64,000 nt of DNA from Sinorhizobium medicae (GCF_007827695.1 NZ_VITA01000007.1:186001-250000); one strand, 5' to 3'; counted from the stretch's first letter, positions 17,052-26,307 are shown. Translations and numbers: made by a program. The notes: generated from the sequence alone by a model not told the origin.

Positions 17052-17429
17052 ATGGCGCAGGTGACGGTGACGATCGACGGCAAGGCCTACCGTATGGCCT
17101 GCGAGGAAGGGCAGGAGGATCATCTCAGCGACCTCGCTACCCGGTTCGATCAATATGTAGGGCATTTGAAGGCCCAGTTCGGCGAGATCGGTGACCTCAG
17201 GCTCACCGTCATGGCAGGTATAATGGTCATGGACGAGCTGAGCGAGGTCAATCGCCGGCTGAAGAGCATCGAGGCCGAAGTGGACGACCTGAAGAGAGGC
17301 CGCGATACCGCGCTTTCGGATCAGACGAGAAGCGAGGAGGCGCTTGCCTTCGCGCTTGGAGAGGTGACGGCGCAGATTCAGGATATCGCCGCCAAACTCA
17401 ACGGGCGGCCAATTCCCCCGGCAAATTGA
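17052..17429 (+). CDS. zapA: Cell division protein ZapA
   Basis: 125 residues. The N-terminal MAQVTVTIDGKAYRMACEEGQ-like strand-helix unit, followed by DLATRFDQYV and a long coiled coil, is the ZapA pattern. ZapA bundles FtsZ filaments and stabilises the Z-ring. In many proteobacteria zapA precedes the 6S RNA gene and the 5-formyl-THF cyclo-ligase gene, and that order is kept here with two genes inserted. Confidence 0.85.
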   Translation: MAQVTVTIDGKAYRMACEEGQEDHLSDLATRFDQYVGHLKAQFGEIGDLRLTVMAGIMVMDELSEVNRRLKSIEAEVDDLKRGRDTALSDQTRSEEALAFALGEVTAQIQDIAAKLNGRPIPPAN

Positions 17430-17510
17430 GGCAATCTGACATTCCGCAGAAATTATGCAGCATCTCGGCGTCCTGCTCTGGCGGAAAGCTCCTAGACGTT
17501 CTATATCTCT

Positions 17511-17640
17511 GATGCGGTCTGCACTTCTCGACAGGAACCACAATCCCCGGGGCCATACACGATCTCAAGGGAACTGTCCCTGGCCGGACCCGTGGGTCCG
17601 GACATACGGTGCCCACCTACCTAGTAGGTACCCGGGATCG
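17511..17640 (+). ncRNA. ssrS: Probable 6S RNA
   Basis: The call rests on position and fold. It lies directly after zapA and upstream of the cyclo-ligase gene, the classic 6S location. A perfect vegetative -10 box CTATAT is at 17501-17506. The following RNA can form a closing stem (GGTCTGCAC at 17517-17525 with GTGCCCACC), a large bubble with a small hairpin on its 3' side (CCGGACCC/GGGTCCGG), and an apical arm (GGCCA/TGGCC, AGGGA/TCCCT). This is the open-promoter-like shape by which 6S RNA binds RNA polymerase. Both ends are approximate, and the last bases overlap the convergent LysR gene. Confidence 0.6.
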
Positions 17641-18568
17641 TAAAAAATCCATCGGTCGTTGTGGATCGCGCTTCTTCCTTTTCCTGCTCGGCCCCTTCCA
17701 GCCTGGCCGGTGCTCGAAAGGCGCGTCGGATGGCATCCGCCATGGCGTTGACCGTCGGCGACCGGTTCTCGCGCCTCGTTCGCAGCACCACGTTCGACAT
17801 GTCGATGATACCGAAGCCGTCTTCCTCGGTGAGTTCGCGGCAGCCGGCCGGTATGGAGCTTCGCGATAAAGGTGCGATCGCAAGGCCCGACAGGACGGCA
17901 GCAATGAGCCCGCCGCTCGTGCGGCTCACATAGGCGATGCGGCACTCCAGGCCGCGCGCCTTCAGGCTCCGCAGAGCCAGGTCGTCGCACCAGCCGCCTT
18001 CCGCATATGTATAGGTGGCGATCGGTAACGGCTGCCTTTGGTGGGCGCCATGCTGGTCGCAGGTCACCCATACGGTAGGATTCACCATGAGAACCTCGCT
18101 CCGGGTGCGTCCGCCCGGCTCGAAGACGACGGCGATGTCGATTTCTCCGGCCGCGAGCGCTGCCGTATTGGACATCGAGGTATCCTGCCGCACCGTCACT
18201 TCCACGCCAGGATGAATGGCCGCGAAAGCACCGAGCGCCTTCGGGAGTGTGGAGTTGATATACTCTTCCGAAATCCCGATCCGGACCGAACCGTCAAGCG
18301 CCGGTGAGCGCATCGCTGCCGCCGTGTCGTCGAGAAGGGTTACGATACGGCGTGCGTTGTCGACCAGACGCCGGCCCTCGTCCGTCAGTATCACGCCGCG
18401 CGAATGGCGTTCGAACAGCGCGGAGCCGATGAGCTCCTCGAGCTTGCGAATCTGCATGCTGACCGCCGATTGCGTGCGGCGCACGATGTCGGCAGCCCGC
18501 GTCACGTTGCCGGTATCGGCAACGGCGAGAAAGGTTCTGAGGAGATCGCTGTCGAGCGGATTTACCAT
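17621..18568 (-). CDS. LysR family transcriptional regulator
   Basis: 315 residues. The N-terminal winged helix-turn-helix (about 4-62; LLRTFLAVADTGNVTRAADI, TQSAVSMQIRKLEELIG) is typical, followed by a LysR effector-binding domain. ATG 18568 (MVNPLDSD) is chosen over 18601 because family members start just before the helix-turn-helix. It is divergent from a DUF1127 gene, a frequent pairing in rhizobia, so that gene is a likely target together with its own promoter. Its 3' end runs into the probable 6S RNA. Confidence 0.85.
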   Translation of the reverse strand: MVNPLDSDLLRTFLAVADTGNVTRAADIVRRTQSAVSMQIRKLEELIGSALFERHSRGVILTDEGRRLVDNARRIVTLLDDTAAAMRSPALDGSVRIGISEEYINSTLPKALGAFAAIHPGVEVTVRQDTSMSNTAALAAGEIDIAVVFEPGGRTRSEVLMVNPTVWVTCDQHGAHQRQPLPIATYTYAEGGWCDDLALRSLKARGLECRIAYVSRTSGGLIAAVLSGLAIAPLSRSSIPAGCRELTEEDGFGIIDMSNVVLRTRRENRSPTVNAMADAIRRAFRAPARLEGAEQEKEEARSTTTDGFFTIPGTY

Positions 18569-18675
18569 GCTGGCGCCATAAGAAAACCTGATGGCAGCCA
18601 TGGTGGCAATTCATTTGTCAGATGTCAACGGCAGCGCGAAGATAGGTCCGCCACTATCCTTCCGAGGTTTTTGCC

Positions 18676-18909
18676 ATGCCCGTTCTGGTCCTGCCCGCGC
18701 GTCCCGTCTCTCGAAGCAACTCGCCGCTTGCAACGTCCCTTGCCTGCTTGAGGCTGTGGCTTGCCCTTCAAAGGCAACGGGCGATCGTAAGCCGTCGCGG
18801 CGATCCACGCCTCATGGCAGATGGAGCCATACCGGACCGATATCGTCTCGCATGCGAGGAAGCCCGGCGCCAGCGTGAATCGGTTCGGCATATGCACTGG
18901 ATGCTCTGA
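18676..18909 (+). CDS. DUF1127 (YjiS-like) small protein
   Basis: 77 residues. The C-terminal half, LRLWLALQRQRAIVSRRG then DPRLMADGAIPDRYRLACEEARRQ, follows the DUF1127 pattern of an arginine-rich helix and a short acidic turn ending near an ADIGL-like position. DUF1127 proteins are short, basic and often linked to RNA or phosphate/carbon physiology in Agrobacterium and Brucella, where LysR regulators control several of them. Here a LysR gene is divergent. The N-terminal 25 residues are less convincing, so a later start is possible. Confidence 0.55.
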   Translation: MPVLVLPARPVSRSNSPLATSLACLRLWLALQRQRAIVSRRGDPRLMADGAIPDRYRLACEEARRQRESVRHMHWML

Positions 18910-19022
18910 ATCAAGGTTTCATGGACGGCCCTCACGGTGAGGTCGCCGCCCCAGGACGAGAATCCCAAACGCTATTACCTGAAGGCACGAGCTCGCGAGG
19001 TATGGCGAAAAAAGGAGGCTGC

Positions 19023-19070
19023 ATGGTTTCAGTCGAGCGCCATTTTGCATTATGGCATCCGGATCATTAA
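19023..19070 (+). CDS. Possible 15-codon leader peptide upstream of the cyclo-ligase gene
   Basis: AAGGAGG lies 4 to 5 bases before an ATG that opens a 15-residue ORF, MVSVERHFALWHPDH, ending 32 bases before the cyclo-ligase start. This is the strongest Shine-Dalgarno sequence in the region, yet it serves no long ORF. The peptide has three histidines. It may be a translated leader that influences the downstream gene, or a chance sequence. Confidence 0.3.
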   Translation: MVSVERHFALWHPDH

Positions 19071-19102
19071 AAGCAGTTCGGTCTGCCCGGAAGGATGGTT
19101 GG

Positions 19103-19684
19103 ATGTCACCCAAGGATTTGAAGGCAGCATTGAGAAAGGAGCGTCTGGCGCTCCGCGATGCGATGCCGGCGGAAGCGCGGATCGAGGCGAGCCTTGCAAT
19201 GGCCGACCACGCAAGCGACGTTATCGCGCTCGATCCCGGCCACGTGGTTTCCGGGTTCTGGCCGATCCGAACGGAGGCCGATATCCGGCCGCTGATGGTG
19301 CGGCTGAGGGATCGTGGTGCACGCCTCTGCCTGCCGGTGATCCTGGACAAGAAGGCGATCATCTTCCGGGAACTGCTCGACGGTATCGCGGTGGTCGAAA
19401 CCGGCTTCGGCACCACCGGTCCGGGTCCGGATGCGCCGGAAGTCGATCCGGATATCATGCTCGTTCCTCTTTCCGCCTTCGATGCCATGGGCCATCGGAT
19501 CGGCTATGGTGCCGGTTATTATGACCGCGCAATCGATCGCCTGCGTCGCAAAGGCCACATGCCGCGGTTGATCGGGATTGCATTCGACTGCCAGGAAGTG
19601 GCATCAGTGCCGGCCGAACCGCACGACGTCGCGCTGGATGCGGTATTGACGGAGAGCGGCTTTCGACATTTCAAGGTGAAATGA
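19103..19684 (+). CDS. 5-formyltetrahydrofolate cyclo-ligase
   Basis: 193 residues. The family motif GYGAGYYDR and the preceding DIMLVPLSAFD are present, with the N-terminal KAALRKERLALRD helix. It uses ATP to convert 5-formyl-THF to 5,10-methenyl-THF. ATG 19103 has AAGGA upstream and matches the family start, whereas ATG 19052 adds 17 unconserved residues. It is the ygfA homologue and is usually the gene after 6S RNA. Confidence 0.9.
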   Translation: MSPKDLKAALRKERLALRDAMPAEARIEASLAMADHASDVIALDPGHVVSGFWPIRTEADIRPLMVRLRDRGARLCLPVILDKKAIIFRELLDGIAVVETGFGTTGPGPDAPEVDPDIMLVPLSAFDAMGHRIGYGAGYYDRAIDRLRRKGHMPRLIGIAFDCQEVASVPAEPHDVALDAVLTESGFRHFKVK

Positions 19685-19791
19685 GGAAATTCGCGCGGAC
19701 TCCGTCGCGTCCTCGAATTGAATCATTGGAACCGACCACGTGCGTGATTTGGCGTCATCCAGATTGTCGTGGTCCAAACGGGATTGAACGT

Positions 19792-20616
19792 ATGCGTCTT
19801 CTGTTTCTGGGGGATATGGTTGGCAAGACGGGCCGCACCGCCGTCTGGGAGCGCCTCCCGGGACTGGTGAGCGACCTCAAGCTGGATTTCGTCATCGTCA
19901 ACGGCGAGAACGCTGCCGGCGGATTCGGGATTACCGAAGACATTTTCCTCGAGACGATCAGCGCCGGAGCCGACGTCGTGACGACCGGCAATCACGTCTG
20001 GGATCAAAAGGAGGCGGTCGTCTTTTGCGAGCGTCACGATCAGTTTCTGCGGCCCGCGAACTATCCTGCGGGCACCCCGGGCCGGGGTTCCAATCTTTTC
20101 TTCGCGCGAAACGGCGCGCGGGTGCTGGTCGCCAACGTCATGGGGCGGGTCTTCATGCATCCGGAACTCGATGATCCCTTCAAAACGGCCGAGGCTATCC
20201 TTGCGGCCTGTCCGCTCGGCGAGCAGGCTGATGCGATCGTCTTCGATTTTCATGCGGAGGCGACGAGCGAAAAGCAGTGTTTCGGCCACTTCGTCGACGG
20301 GCGTGCCAGCCTCGTCGTCGGCACCCATACCCATGTGCCCACTGCGGACCACCAGATCCTCAACGGCGGCACCGGGTATATGAGCGATGCCGGCATGTGC
20401 GGCGACTACGACTCTTCGTTGGGGATGGACAAGGAAGAGCCGCTCAACCGCTTTATCTCGAAGATGCCCAAGGGCCGGTTCGAAGCGGCATCGGGTCCGG
20501 CGACCATCTCCGGCCTCGGCATCGAGATTTCCGACCGGACGGGATTGGCCGAGAAGATCGCGCCGCTCAGAATCGGCCCGAGATTGGCCGAAACGATCCC
20601 GCAATTCTGGGTTTAA
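19792..20616 (+). CDS. YmdB-like metallophosphoesterase (TIGR00282 family)
   Basis: 274 residues. MRLLFLGDMVGKTGR, DFVIVNGENAAGGFG, TTGNHVWDQKE, DFHAEATSEKQ and VVGTHTHVPTAD supply the metal ligands of this family. The Bacillus member YmdB is a cyclic-nucleotide phosphodiesterase affecting RNA and biofilm behaviour; the role in rhizobia is not established. ATG 19792 matches the family N-terminus, and an upstream ATG at 19681 would add 37 unconserved residues. It follows the cyclo-ligase gene by 107 bases and is probably co-transcribed. Confidence 0.85.
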   Translation: MRLLFLGDMVGKTGRTAVWERLPGLVSDLKLDFVIVNGENAAGGFGITEDIFLETISAGADVVTTGNHVWDQKEAVVFCERHDQFLRPANYPAGTPGRGSNLFFARNGARVLVANVMGRVFMHPELDDPFKTAEAILAACPLGEQADAIVFDFHAEATSEKQCFGHFVDGRASLVVGTHTHVPTADHQILNGGTGYMSDAGMCGDYDSSLGMDKEEPLNRFISKMPKGRFEAASGPATISGLGIEISDRTGLAEKIAPLRIGPRLAETIPQFWV

Positions 20617-20971
20617 GGGGCAGAACTTGCTCCTGCTCCGCGTTCGTACGGCCGTTAGCGGTCTCTGCCGACTCGTCTTTTTTCAAGGGTGACAGACCTG
20701 ACAAATGGTGGCAGGTTAGCGACCAAAATGAGAGCCGGAATGCACGCGGCCGGTTTTTGCAGATTTTTCATGCCTAATAGTTACAGCGGGATACGGGCGG
20801 AAGTGCCCATGCTTTCCCTCGTCTCGCCTTGGAGTAACCGGAGCCTGTAGCGTCGCGCGTCGAATAGCCGTGCAACAGAAACGCTGGAGGGGTCTCGGTA
20901 TCGAATTGTCGCCGCGCCAATTGCAAGCCCCGGTGCCGGCGATCCGATGTTCAGATATCTGGAGAGCGTGC
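20617..20971. other. Intergenic region with a degenerate RIME-like repeat
   Basis: 355 bases upstream of the RND efflux pair. 20782-20827 (AGCGGGATACGGGCGGAAG to CCTCGTCTCG) resembles the RIME first palindrome but is degraded. No regulator gene is adjacent to the efflux operon and no clear operator stands out. No supported ORF. Confidence 0.5.
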
Positions 20972-22129
20972 ATGTTGCGAAAGTGGCGTTTGCCGGCCGT
21001 CGCCGGCGTTTTCGTCTCCCTTCTCGTCTCGATCCCGGCGGTGGCGCAGGACGCGCAGATGCCGACCGTGACCGTTGCCAAACCAGTCGTGCGCGACGTC
21101 GTCGACGCCGACGAATTCATCGGCCGTTTCGAAGCGGTCGATGAGGTTTCGATCCGCGCGCGGGTCGGAGGCTATCTCGACCAGGTCTTCTTCACCGATG
21201 GTGCGCTGGTGAAGAAGGGCGACAAGCTCTTCGTCATCGACCAGCGGCCGTTTCGAACCGCTCTGTCCCAGGCGGAAGCCTCGCTCGAGGCGGCGCGCTC
21301 GACGCTCGTGTTTGCAGAGACGACGTTCAAACGGACGGAGTCCCTGGCCGGGTCTGGCACCCTGTCCGTGTCACGGCTGGACGATGACCGCCGCGCGCTG
21401 ATTGCGGCGCAGGCGAATGTGCGCGGAGCCGAGGCGGCCGTCGAGCGGGCCAAGCTCGACCTAGACTACACGACCATCACAGCCCCTCTGAGCGGCCGCG
21501 TCGATCGGAGGCTCATCTCCACCGGAAATCTCGTCCAGGCGGACCAGACGATACTGACGACGATCGTCTCTCTTGACCCGATCGATTTTTATTTCGACGT
21601 CGATGAGCGCCGGCTGCTTTCCTACGCCCGTACCGCCCGGGATCGCGGCAGCGCGCTGCAGGAAGGGGCAGGCTCGATTCCGGTGCTGGTGACGATCGCC
21701 GACGCCAACGAGCAGCCATTCGAAGGCAAGCTCGATTTTGCGGAGAACCGCGTCGACAGCGAAACCGGCACGATGCGGGTGCGCGCCCGCTTCCCGAATC
21801 CAAAATTCGTCCTGCAGCCCGGCCTGTTCGGGCGTGTGGAAGTCGAAGGCTCGAACACCTATCGGGCAGTCCTCGTGCCTGACCAGGCAATTGCCGCCGA
21901 CCAGAACGAACGCGTCGTCTACGTCGTGGGCGAAGACGGCAGCGTCTCGACCAGGCCGGTGCGCCTCGGGCCGAGGCTTCACGGTTATCGGGTGATCCGC
22001 AGCGGCATGACAGGAGACGAGACGATCGTCGTCAACGGCCTCATGCGCGTGCGGCCGGGCGTGAAGGTGAAGCCCGAAATCGTCGTCCTGCCCCCAGAGG
22101 CTGCGCAATCGGCGGAGAACGCCCAATGA
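20972..22129 (+). CDS. RND efflux system periplasmic adaptor (membrane fusion protein)
   Basis: 385 residues. A signal peptide (RLPAVAGVFVSLLVSIPAVAQ) is followed by the barrel-sandwich hybrid and hairpin domains of RND adaptors (VGGYLDQVFFTDGALVKKGDKLF, AKLDLDYTTITAPLSGRV, ARFPNPKFVLQPGLFGRVEV). It links the inner-membrane pump to an outer-membrane channel, which is not encoded here. ATG 20972 starts the signal peptide with GGAG upstream. It overlaps the pump gene by 4 bases (ATGA). Confidence 0.9.
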   Translation: MLRKWRLPAVAGVFVSLLVSIPAVAQDAQMPTVTVAKPVVRDVVDADEFIGRFEAVDEVSIRARVGGYLDQVFFTDGALVKKGDKLFVIDQRPFRTALSQAEASLEAARSTLVFAETTFKRTESLAGSGTLSVSRLDDDRRALIAAQANVRGAEAAVERAKLDLDYTTITAPLSGRVDRRLISTGNLVQADQTILTTIVSLDPIDFYFDVDERRLLSYARTARDRGSALQEGAGSIPVLVTIADANEQPFEGKLDFAENRVDSETGTMRVRARFPNPKFVLQPGLFGRVEVEGSNTYRAVLVPDQAIAADQNERVVYVVGEDGSVSTRPVRLGPRLHGYRVIRSGMTGDETIVVNGLMRVRPGVKVKPEIVVLPPEAAQSAENAQ

Positions 22130-25100
22130 GGTTCGCTCATTTCTTTGTCGACAGACCGATCTTTGCGTCGGTGCTCTCGATCGTCCTGTTGATCGTCGGC
22201 AGCATCGCCTATTTCCAGCTTCCGATCGCGCAGTATCCGGAGATCGCACCGCCCACCATCGTCGTGCGCGCCTCCTATCCGGGCGCGGATGCCGAGACCG
22301 TGGCCAATACGGTCGCCACCCCGCTCGAGCAGGAGATCAACGGCGTCGAGAACATGCTCTACATGTCGTCCTACGCCACAGCCGACGGTTCGATGGCGCT
22401 GACGATCACCTTCAAGCTCGGGACCGATCTCGATCAGGCGCAAGTACTTGTTCAGAACCGCGTCTCTATCGCAGAGCCCCGGCTTCCCGAGGAAGTCCGG
22501 CGTATCGGCGTCACCACCACGAAAAGCTCGCCCGACCTGATGATGGTCGTTCACCTGCTTTCCCCGAACGACCGTTACGACCAGCTCTACGTCTCAAACT
22601 ACGCCCGATCGCGTATCCGCGACATTCTCGTCCGGCTGGACGGTGTCGGAGACGTCCTTCTGTTCGGCGAACGCGAATACGCTCTGCGCGTCTGGCTCGA
22701 CCCGCAAAAGCTCTCCGCCTACGGCATGACCGCAGGCGACGTGGTCGAGGCGCTGCGCCAGCAGAACGTCCAGGTCTCGGGTGGCTCGATCGGCGGTCCG
22801 CCGATGTCGAGCGACAGCGCCTTTCAGTATACGGTCACCACCGACGGCCGATTCGGCGATGCCCGGCAGTTTCGTTACGTCATCGTCAAGGCGACCGACG
22901 AGGGCAGGCTCGTCCAGTTGCAGGACGTCGCCCGTATCGAGCTCGGCGCGCGCGAATACGTCACCAACAGTTATCTGAACGGCAGCCCGGCCGTCGCGCT
23001 CGGCATCTTCTCACGTCCCGGCAGCAACGCGCTTGCCGCGGCCGATGCGATCCAGGCGACGATGGCTGATCTTTCGAGAGACTTTCCCGAGGGGCTTGAA
23101 TACAGGATCATCTACAACCCGACGGAGTTCATCTCGGAATCCATCAACGAAGTCTACAAGACCATTGCTGAAGCCGCGCTTCTCGTGGCTCTCGTCGTGA
23201 TCATATTCCTGCAGTCGTGGCGAACGGCGATCATTCCCATCGTCGCCATCCCCGTTTCGCTCGTCGGCACCTTCGCACTGCTTTTCGCCTTCGGCTTCTC
23301 GCTCAACATGCTGACGCTCTTCGGCCTTGTGCTCGCGATCGGCATCGTGGTCGACGACGCGATCGTCGTTGTCGAGAACGTCGAGCGCAACCTCGCGAAA
23401 GGGCTTTCGCCCCGAGAGGCGGCCCATGTGACGATGGACGAGGTGGGCGCCGCCGTCATAGCGATTTCGCTCGTCCTGACTGCGGTGTTCGTACCGACCG
23501 CGTTCATTCCCGGCATTTCCGGGCAGTTCTATCTGCAATTCGCAGTGACCATCGCAGTGGCGACGGTGATTTCCGCGATCAACTCCCTGACGCTCTCACC
23601 GGCGCTTGCCGCAATCCTGCTGCGGCCGCACGAGAACCACGGACATGAGAGCCGTAATCCGTTAACGCGGCTCGGCCGTGGCTTTGCCAACGGCTTCAAC
23701 CGCGGCTTCGACCGCATGGCCGATGGCTATGCATGGACGGTGCGCCACCTCGTCACGACGCGGATCGCGCTTGCCGGGTCGCTCGTCGTCTTCGTCGCCC
23801 TGCTTGGAGCGACCTGGTACATGGCGCAGATCGTGCCACGCGGCTTCATACCCACGATGGATCAGGGCTACGCCATCGTCGTCATACAGCTTCCTGACGG
23901 CGCGTCGCTCGAGCGCACCGATAAGGTCGTTCGCCGGGCCTCGGAGATCATCCGCGAGGTTCCGGGGGTCAAGGATGCGGTCGCCTTTGCCGGCTTCAAC
24001 GGCGCAACCTTCACCAATGCCTCCAATTCCGGCGTGATTTTCACGCCTTTCAACAGTTTCGAAGAGCGTCTCGAGCGAAAACAGAGTTCCGAACAGATCA
24101 TCGGCCAGATATTCGGTGCCATGGAGGGCATCCAGGAGGCTTTCATCATTGCCGTTCCTCCGCCGTCCGTGCGAGGCATCGGCAATTCCGGCGGTTTCAA
24201 GATGCAGATCATGGACCGCCAGAGCGCCGATATGCGCCGCGCGCTCGGCCTCGCCCATCAGATGATGGGAGCCGCCAACCAGACCGAAGGGCTGACCGGC
24301 GTCTTCACCACCTTCTCGGCATCCAGTCCGCAATTCTTCCTGGCGATCGACCGCGACAAGGCCCGGGCTCTGAACGTGCCGATTCCCAATATCTTCGAGA
24401 CGCTCTCGATCAATCTGGGGACGTCCTACGTCAACGACTTCAATGCCTTCGGCCGTGTCTACCAGGTCCGTGCCCAGGCCGACCAGCAATTCCGGCTGGA
24501 ACGGGAAGACATACTCGCGTTGAAGGTACGCTCCGCCACGGGCGCTCTGGTGCCGCTCGGCACCCTGGTCGAGATCCGCGACACGAGCGGACCGGCGCTC
24601 GTCCAGCGCTACAACATGTATGTGTCCGTACCGCTACAGGGCAATCCAGCGCCGGGCGTCTCGACGGGCGACGCTCTCGATAAGATGGAAGCCCTTGCGG
24701 GCCAGATCCTGCCGCAGGGTACGACTTTCGAATGGACGGAACTCGCCCTGCAGGAGCGCCAGACCGGCAACACGGCGGTCTTCATCTTCGCGCTTTCGGT
24801 GGTCTTCGTCTTCCTCGCCCTCTCGGCGCAATATGAGAGCTGGGTGTTGCCGCTGGCCATCATCCTGATCGTGCCGCTTGCCGTTCTCGCAGCACTCCTT
24901 GGCGTCTCGATCCGGGGTTTCGACAATAACGTGCTTACTCAGATCGGGCTCATCGTCCTCATCGGACTCGCGGCGAAGAACGCGATCCTGATCGTCGAGT
25001 TCGCGCGCCAGGGCGAAGAGGAGGGCAAGACGCCGGTCGAGGCGGCAATCGATGCAAGCCGGCTTCGGCTGCGTCCGATCCTGATGACTGCTTTCGCCTT

Positions 25101-25302
25101 CATCCTCGGCGTCGTGCCGCTGGTCATCGCCACGGGACCCGGCGCCGAAATGCGCCAGTCGCTCGGTACCGCGGTCTTCTCCGGCATGCTCGGGGTTACC
25201 TTCCTGGGCCTGTTCCTGACGCCGGTCTTCTACGTGGCACTGCGTTCGCTGCGCCGGAAGCGCGCTCCGGCGGCCGAAGCCGTGCCGGCGCCGGGCGAAT
25301 GA
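22126..25302 (+). CDS. RND multidrug efflux permease (HAE1, AcrB/MexF-like)
   Basis: 1058 residues, normal for HAE1 pumps, with the N-terminal FFVDRPIFASVLSIVLLIVG, two large periplasmic loops and 12 membrane segments. The proton-relay aspartates lie in GIVVDDAIVVVENVERN. It exports diverse hydrophobic compounds with proton influx as a trimer with the adaptor encoded just upstream. The pair lacks a linked regulator and channel, so it may use a shared TolC-type protein. Similar to several Sinorhizobium RND systems; I cannot assign which one. Confidence 0.9.
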   Translation: MRFAHFFVDRPIFASVLSIVLLIVGSIAYFQLPIAQYPEIAPPTIVVRASYPGADAETVANTVATPLEQEINGVENMLYMSSYATADGSMALTITFKLGTDLDQAQVLVQNRVSIAEPRLPEEVRRIGVTTTKSSPDLMMVVHLLSPNDRYDQLYVSNYARSRIRDILVRLDGVGDVLLFGEREYALRVWLDPQKLSAYGMTAGDVVEALRQQNVQVSGGSIGGPPMSSDSAFQYTVTTDGRFGDARQFRYVIVKATDEGRLVQLQDVARIELGAREYVTNSYLNGSPAVALGIFSRPGSNALAAADAIQATMADLSRDFPEGLEYRIIYNPTEFISESINEVYKTIAEAALLVALVVIIFLQSWRTAIIPIVAIPVSLVGTFALLFAFGFSLNMLTLFGLVLAIGIVVDDAIVVVENVERNLAKGLSPREAAHVTMDEVGAAVIAISLVLTAVFVPTAFIPGISGQFYLQFAVTIAVATVISAINSLTLSPALAAILLRPHENHGHESRNPLTRLGRGFANGFNRGFDRMADGYAWTVRHLVTTRIALAGSLVVFVALLGATWYMAQIVPRGFIPTMDQGYAIVVIQLPDGASLERTDKVVRRASEIIREVPGVKDAVAFAGFNGATFTNASNSGVIFTPFNSFEERLERKQSSEQIIGQIFGAMEGIQEAFIIAVPPPSVRGIGNSGGFKMQIMDRQSADMRRALGLAHQMMGAANQTEGLTGVFTTFSASSPQFFLAIDRDKARALNVPIPNIFETLSINLGTSYVNDFNAFGRVYQVRAQADQQFRLEREDILALKVRSATGALVPLGTLVEIRDTSGPALVQRYNMYVSVPLQGNPAPGVSTGDALDKMEALAGQILPQGTTFEWTELALQERQTGNTAVFIFALSVVFVFLALSAQYESWVLPLAIILIVPLAVLAALLGVSIRGFDNNVLTQIGLIVLIGLAAKNAILIVEFARQGEEEGKTPVEAAIDASRLRLRPILMTAFAFILGVVPLVIATGPGAEMRQSLGTAVFSGMLGVTFLGLFLTPVFYVALRSLRRKRAPAAEAVPAPGE

Positions 25303-25412
25303 GGTGGAGGTGGAGGGGAAATGACGCGATTGTGAGCATCCATCGGACGTTTGACGCTGGACGCAATCACGTCGTTGAATGATCCTGCCTCCCGCTCGAT
25401 CATGAGCAGGAC

Positions 25413-25455
25413 CGCGGGATGCGGCGGCATCAGAGGGTAAGCGTTTCATCCCGCG
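25413..25455. repeat. RIME-like half element
   Basis: CGCGGGATG and CATCCCGCG form an inverted repeat with unrelated sequence between. It resembles the RIME outer arms and lies 19 bases before the MBL-fold gene start. Confidence 0.55.
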
Positions 25456-25473
25456 TTAGGTGAGAGGTGAAGG

Positions 25474-26307
25474 ATGCTGCTGCGATACCTTGCCTACGCT
25501 TTGACCGTGATCTGGCTCACCCATGCGCTCTGGCCGCAGCCGGCTCACGCGCAACAGGCGCCAACCCCCGTGAGCCAGTGCCAGGCGATTGCGGCAGCGG
25601 CGCCGGCGGCAAGCTTCGCCAGCTTCTCGGTCCCTGCGGCCGTGCCGGTGGCCTCGGCCGATACGGGCGAGGTGACGATCACCTTTGTCGGGCATTCGAC
25701 TTTCCTGATCGAAACGCCGGATGGGGTTTCGATCGCCACGGATTACAACGGCTGGTTCCGCACGCCGTCGGCGCCTGACGTCGTGACGATGAACAGGGCC
25801 CATTCGAGCCATTATACTCTGTCGCCGGATCCGGCGATCGAGCATGTCCTGCATGGCTGGCGCGACGACGGCACGCCGGCCGATCACGACCTTGTCGTCG
25901 GCGACGCCTACATCCGCAATGTGACCACGGATATCCGGTCCGGCTTCGAGGGAATGATACCGGACGCCAATTCGATCTTCATCTTCGAGGTTGCGGGGCT
26001 CTGCATCGGCCATCTCGGCCACCTTCACCACGAACTCGATGAAAGCCATTACCGGCAGATCGGCAGGCTCGACGTGCTGATGGTGCCGGTCGACGGCGGG
26101 CTGACGATGGGAGCGGAAAGCATGAGCCGCGTCGTCTCGCGGCTGCGCTCGGCGCTGATCCTGCCCATGCACAGGCCGTTGACCAACGACTTTCTGGCGA
26201 TGTTCGGCGACGAGTTCGACAAGAGCTTCGCCACCGAACCGTCCGTCAAGGTATCGCTCCGTTCTTTGCCGAAGAGGCCGCTCATCTATGTTCTCCAGGG
26301 CGTTTGA
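25474..26307 (+). CDS. Secreted metallo-beta-lactamase-fold protein (UlaG-like)
   Basis: 277 residues with a signal peptide (LLRYLAYALTVIWLTHAL, then AHAQQ). The mature part begins TITFVGHSTFLIETPDGVSI and has HLGHLHHEL, VPVDGGLTMG and LPMHRPL, which resemble the UlaG/YtnP-type branch of the metallo-beta-lactamase fold. The classic HxHxDH zinc motif is not intact: the region where it should be reads MNRAHSSHYT. It is therefore a periplasmic hydrolase of unknown substrate or a relative that binds metal differently. Confidence 0.75.
   Translation: MLLRYLAYALTVIWLTHALWPQPAHAQQAPTPVSQCQAIAAAAPAASFASFSVPAAVPVASADTGEVTITFVGHSTFLIETPDGVSIATDYNGWFRTPSAPDVVTMNRAHSSHYTLSPDPAIEHVLHGWRDDGTPADHDLVVGDAYIRNVTTDIRSGFEGMIPDANSIFIFEVAGLCIGHLGHLHHELDESHYRQIGRLDVLMVPVDGGLTMGAESMSRVVSRLRSALILPMHRPLTNDFLAMFGDEFDKSFATEPSVKVSLRSLPKRPLIYVLQGV

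Noticed and set aside
18937-19524. 195-codon plus-strand ORF overlapping the cyclo-ligase gene
   Set aside because: It is out of frame with a gene having clear family motifs.
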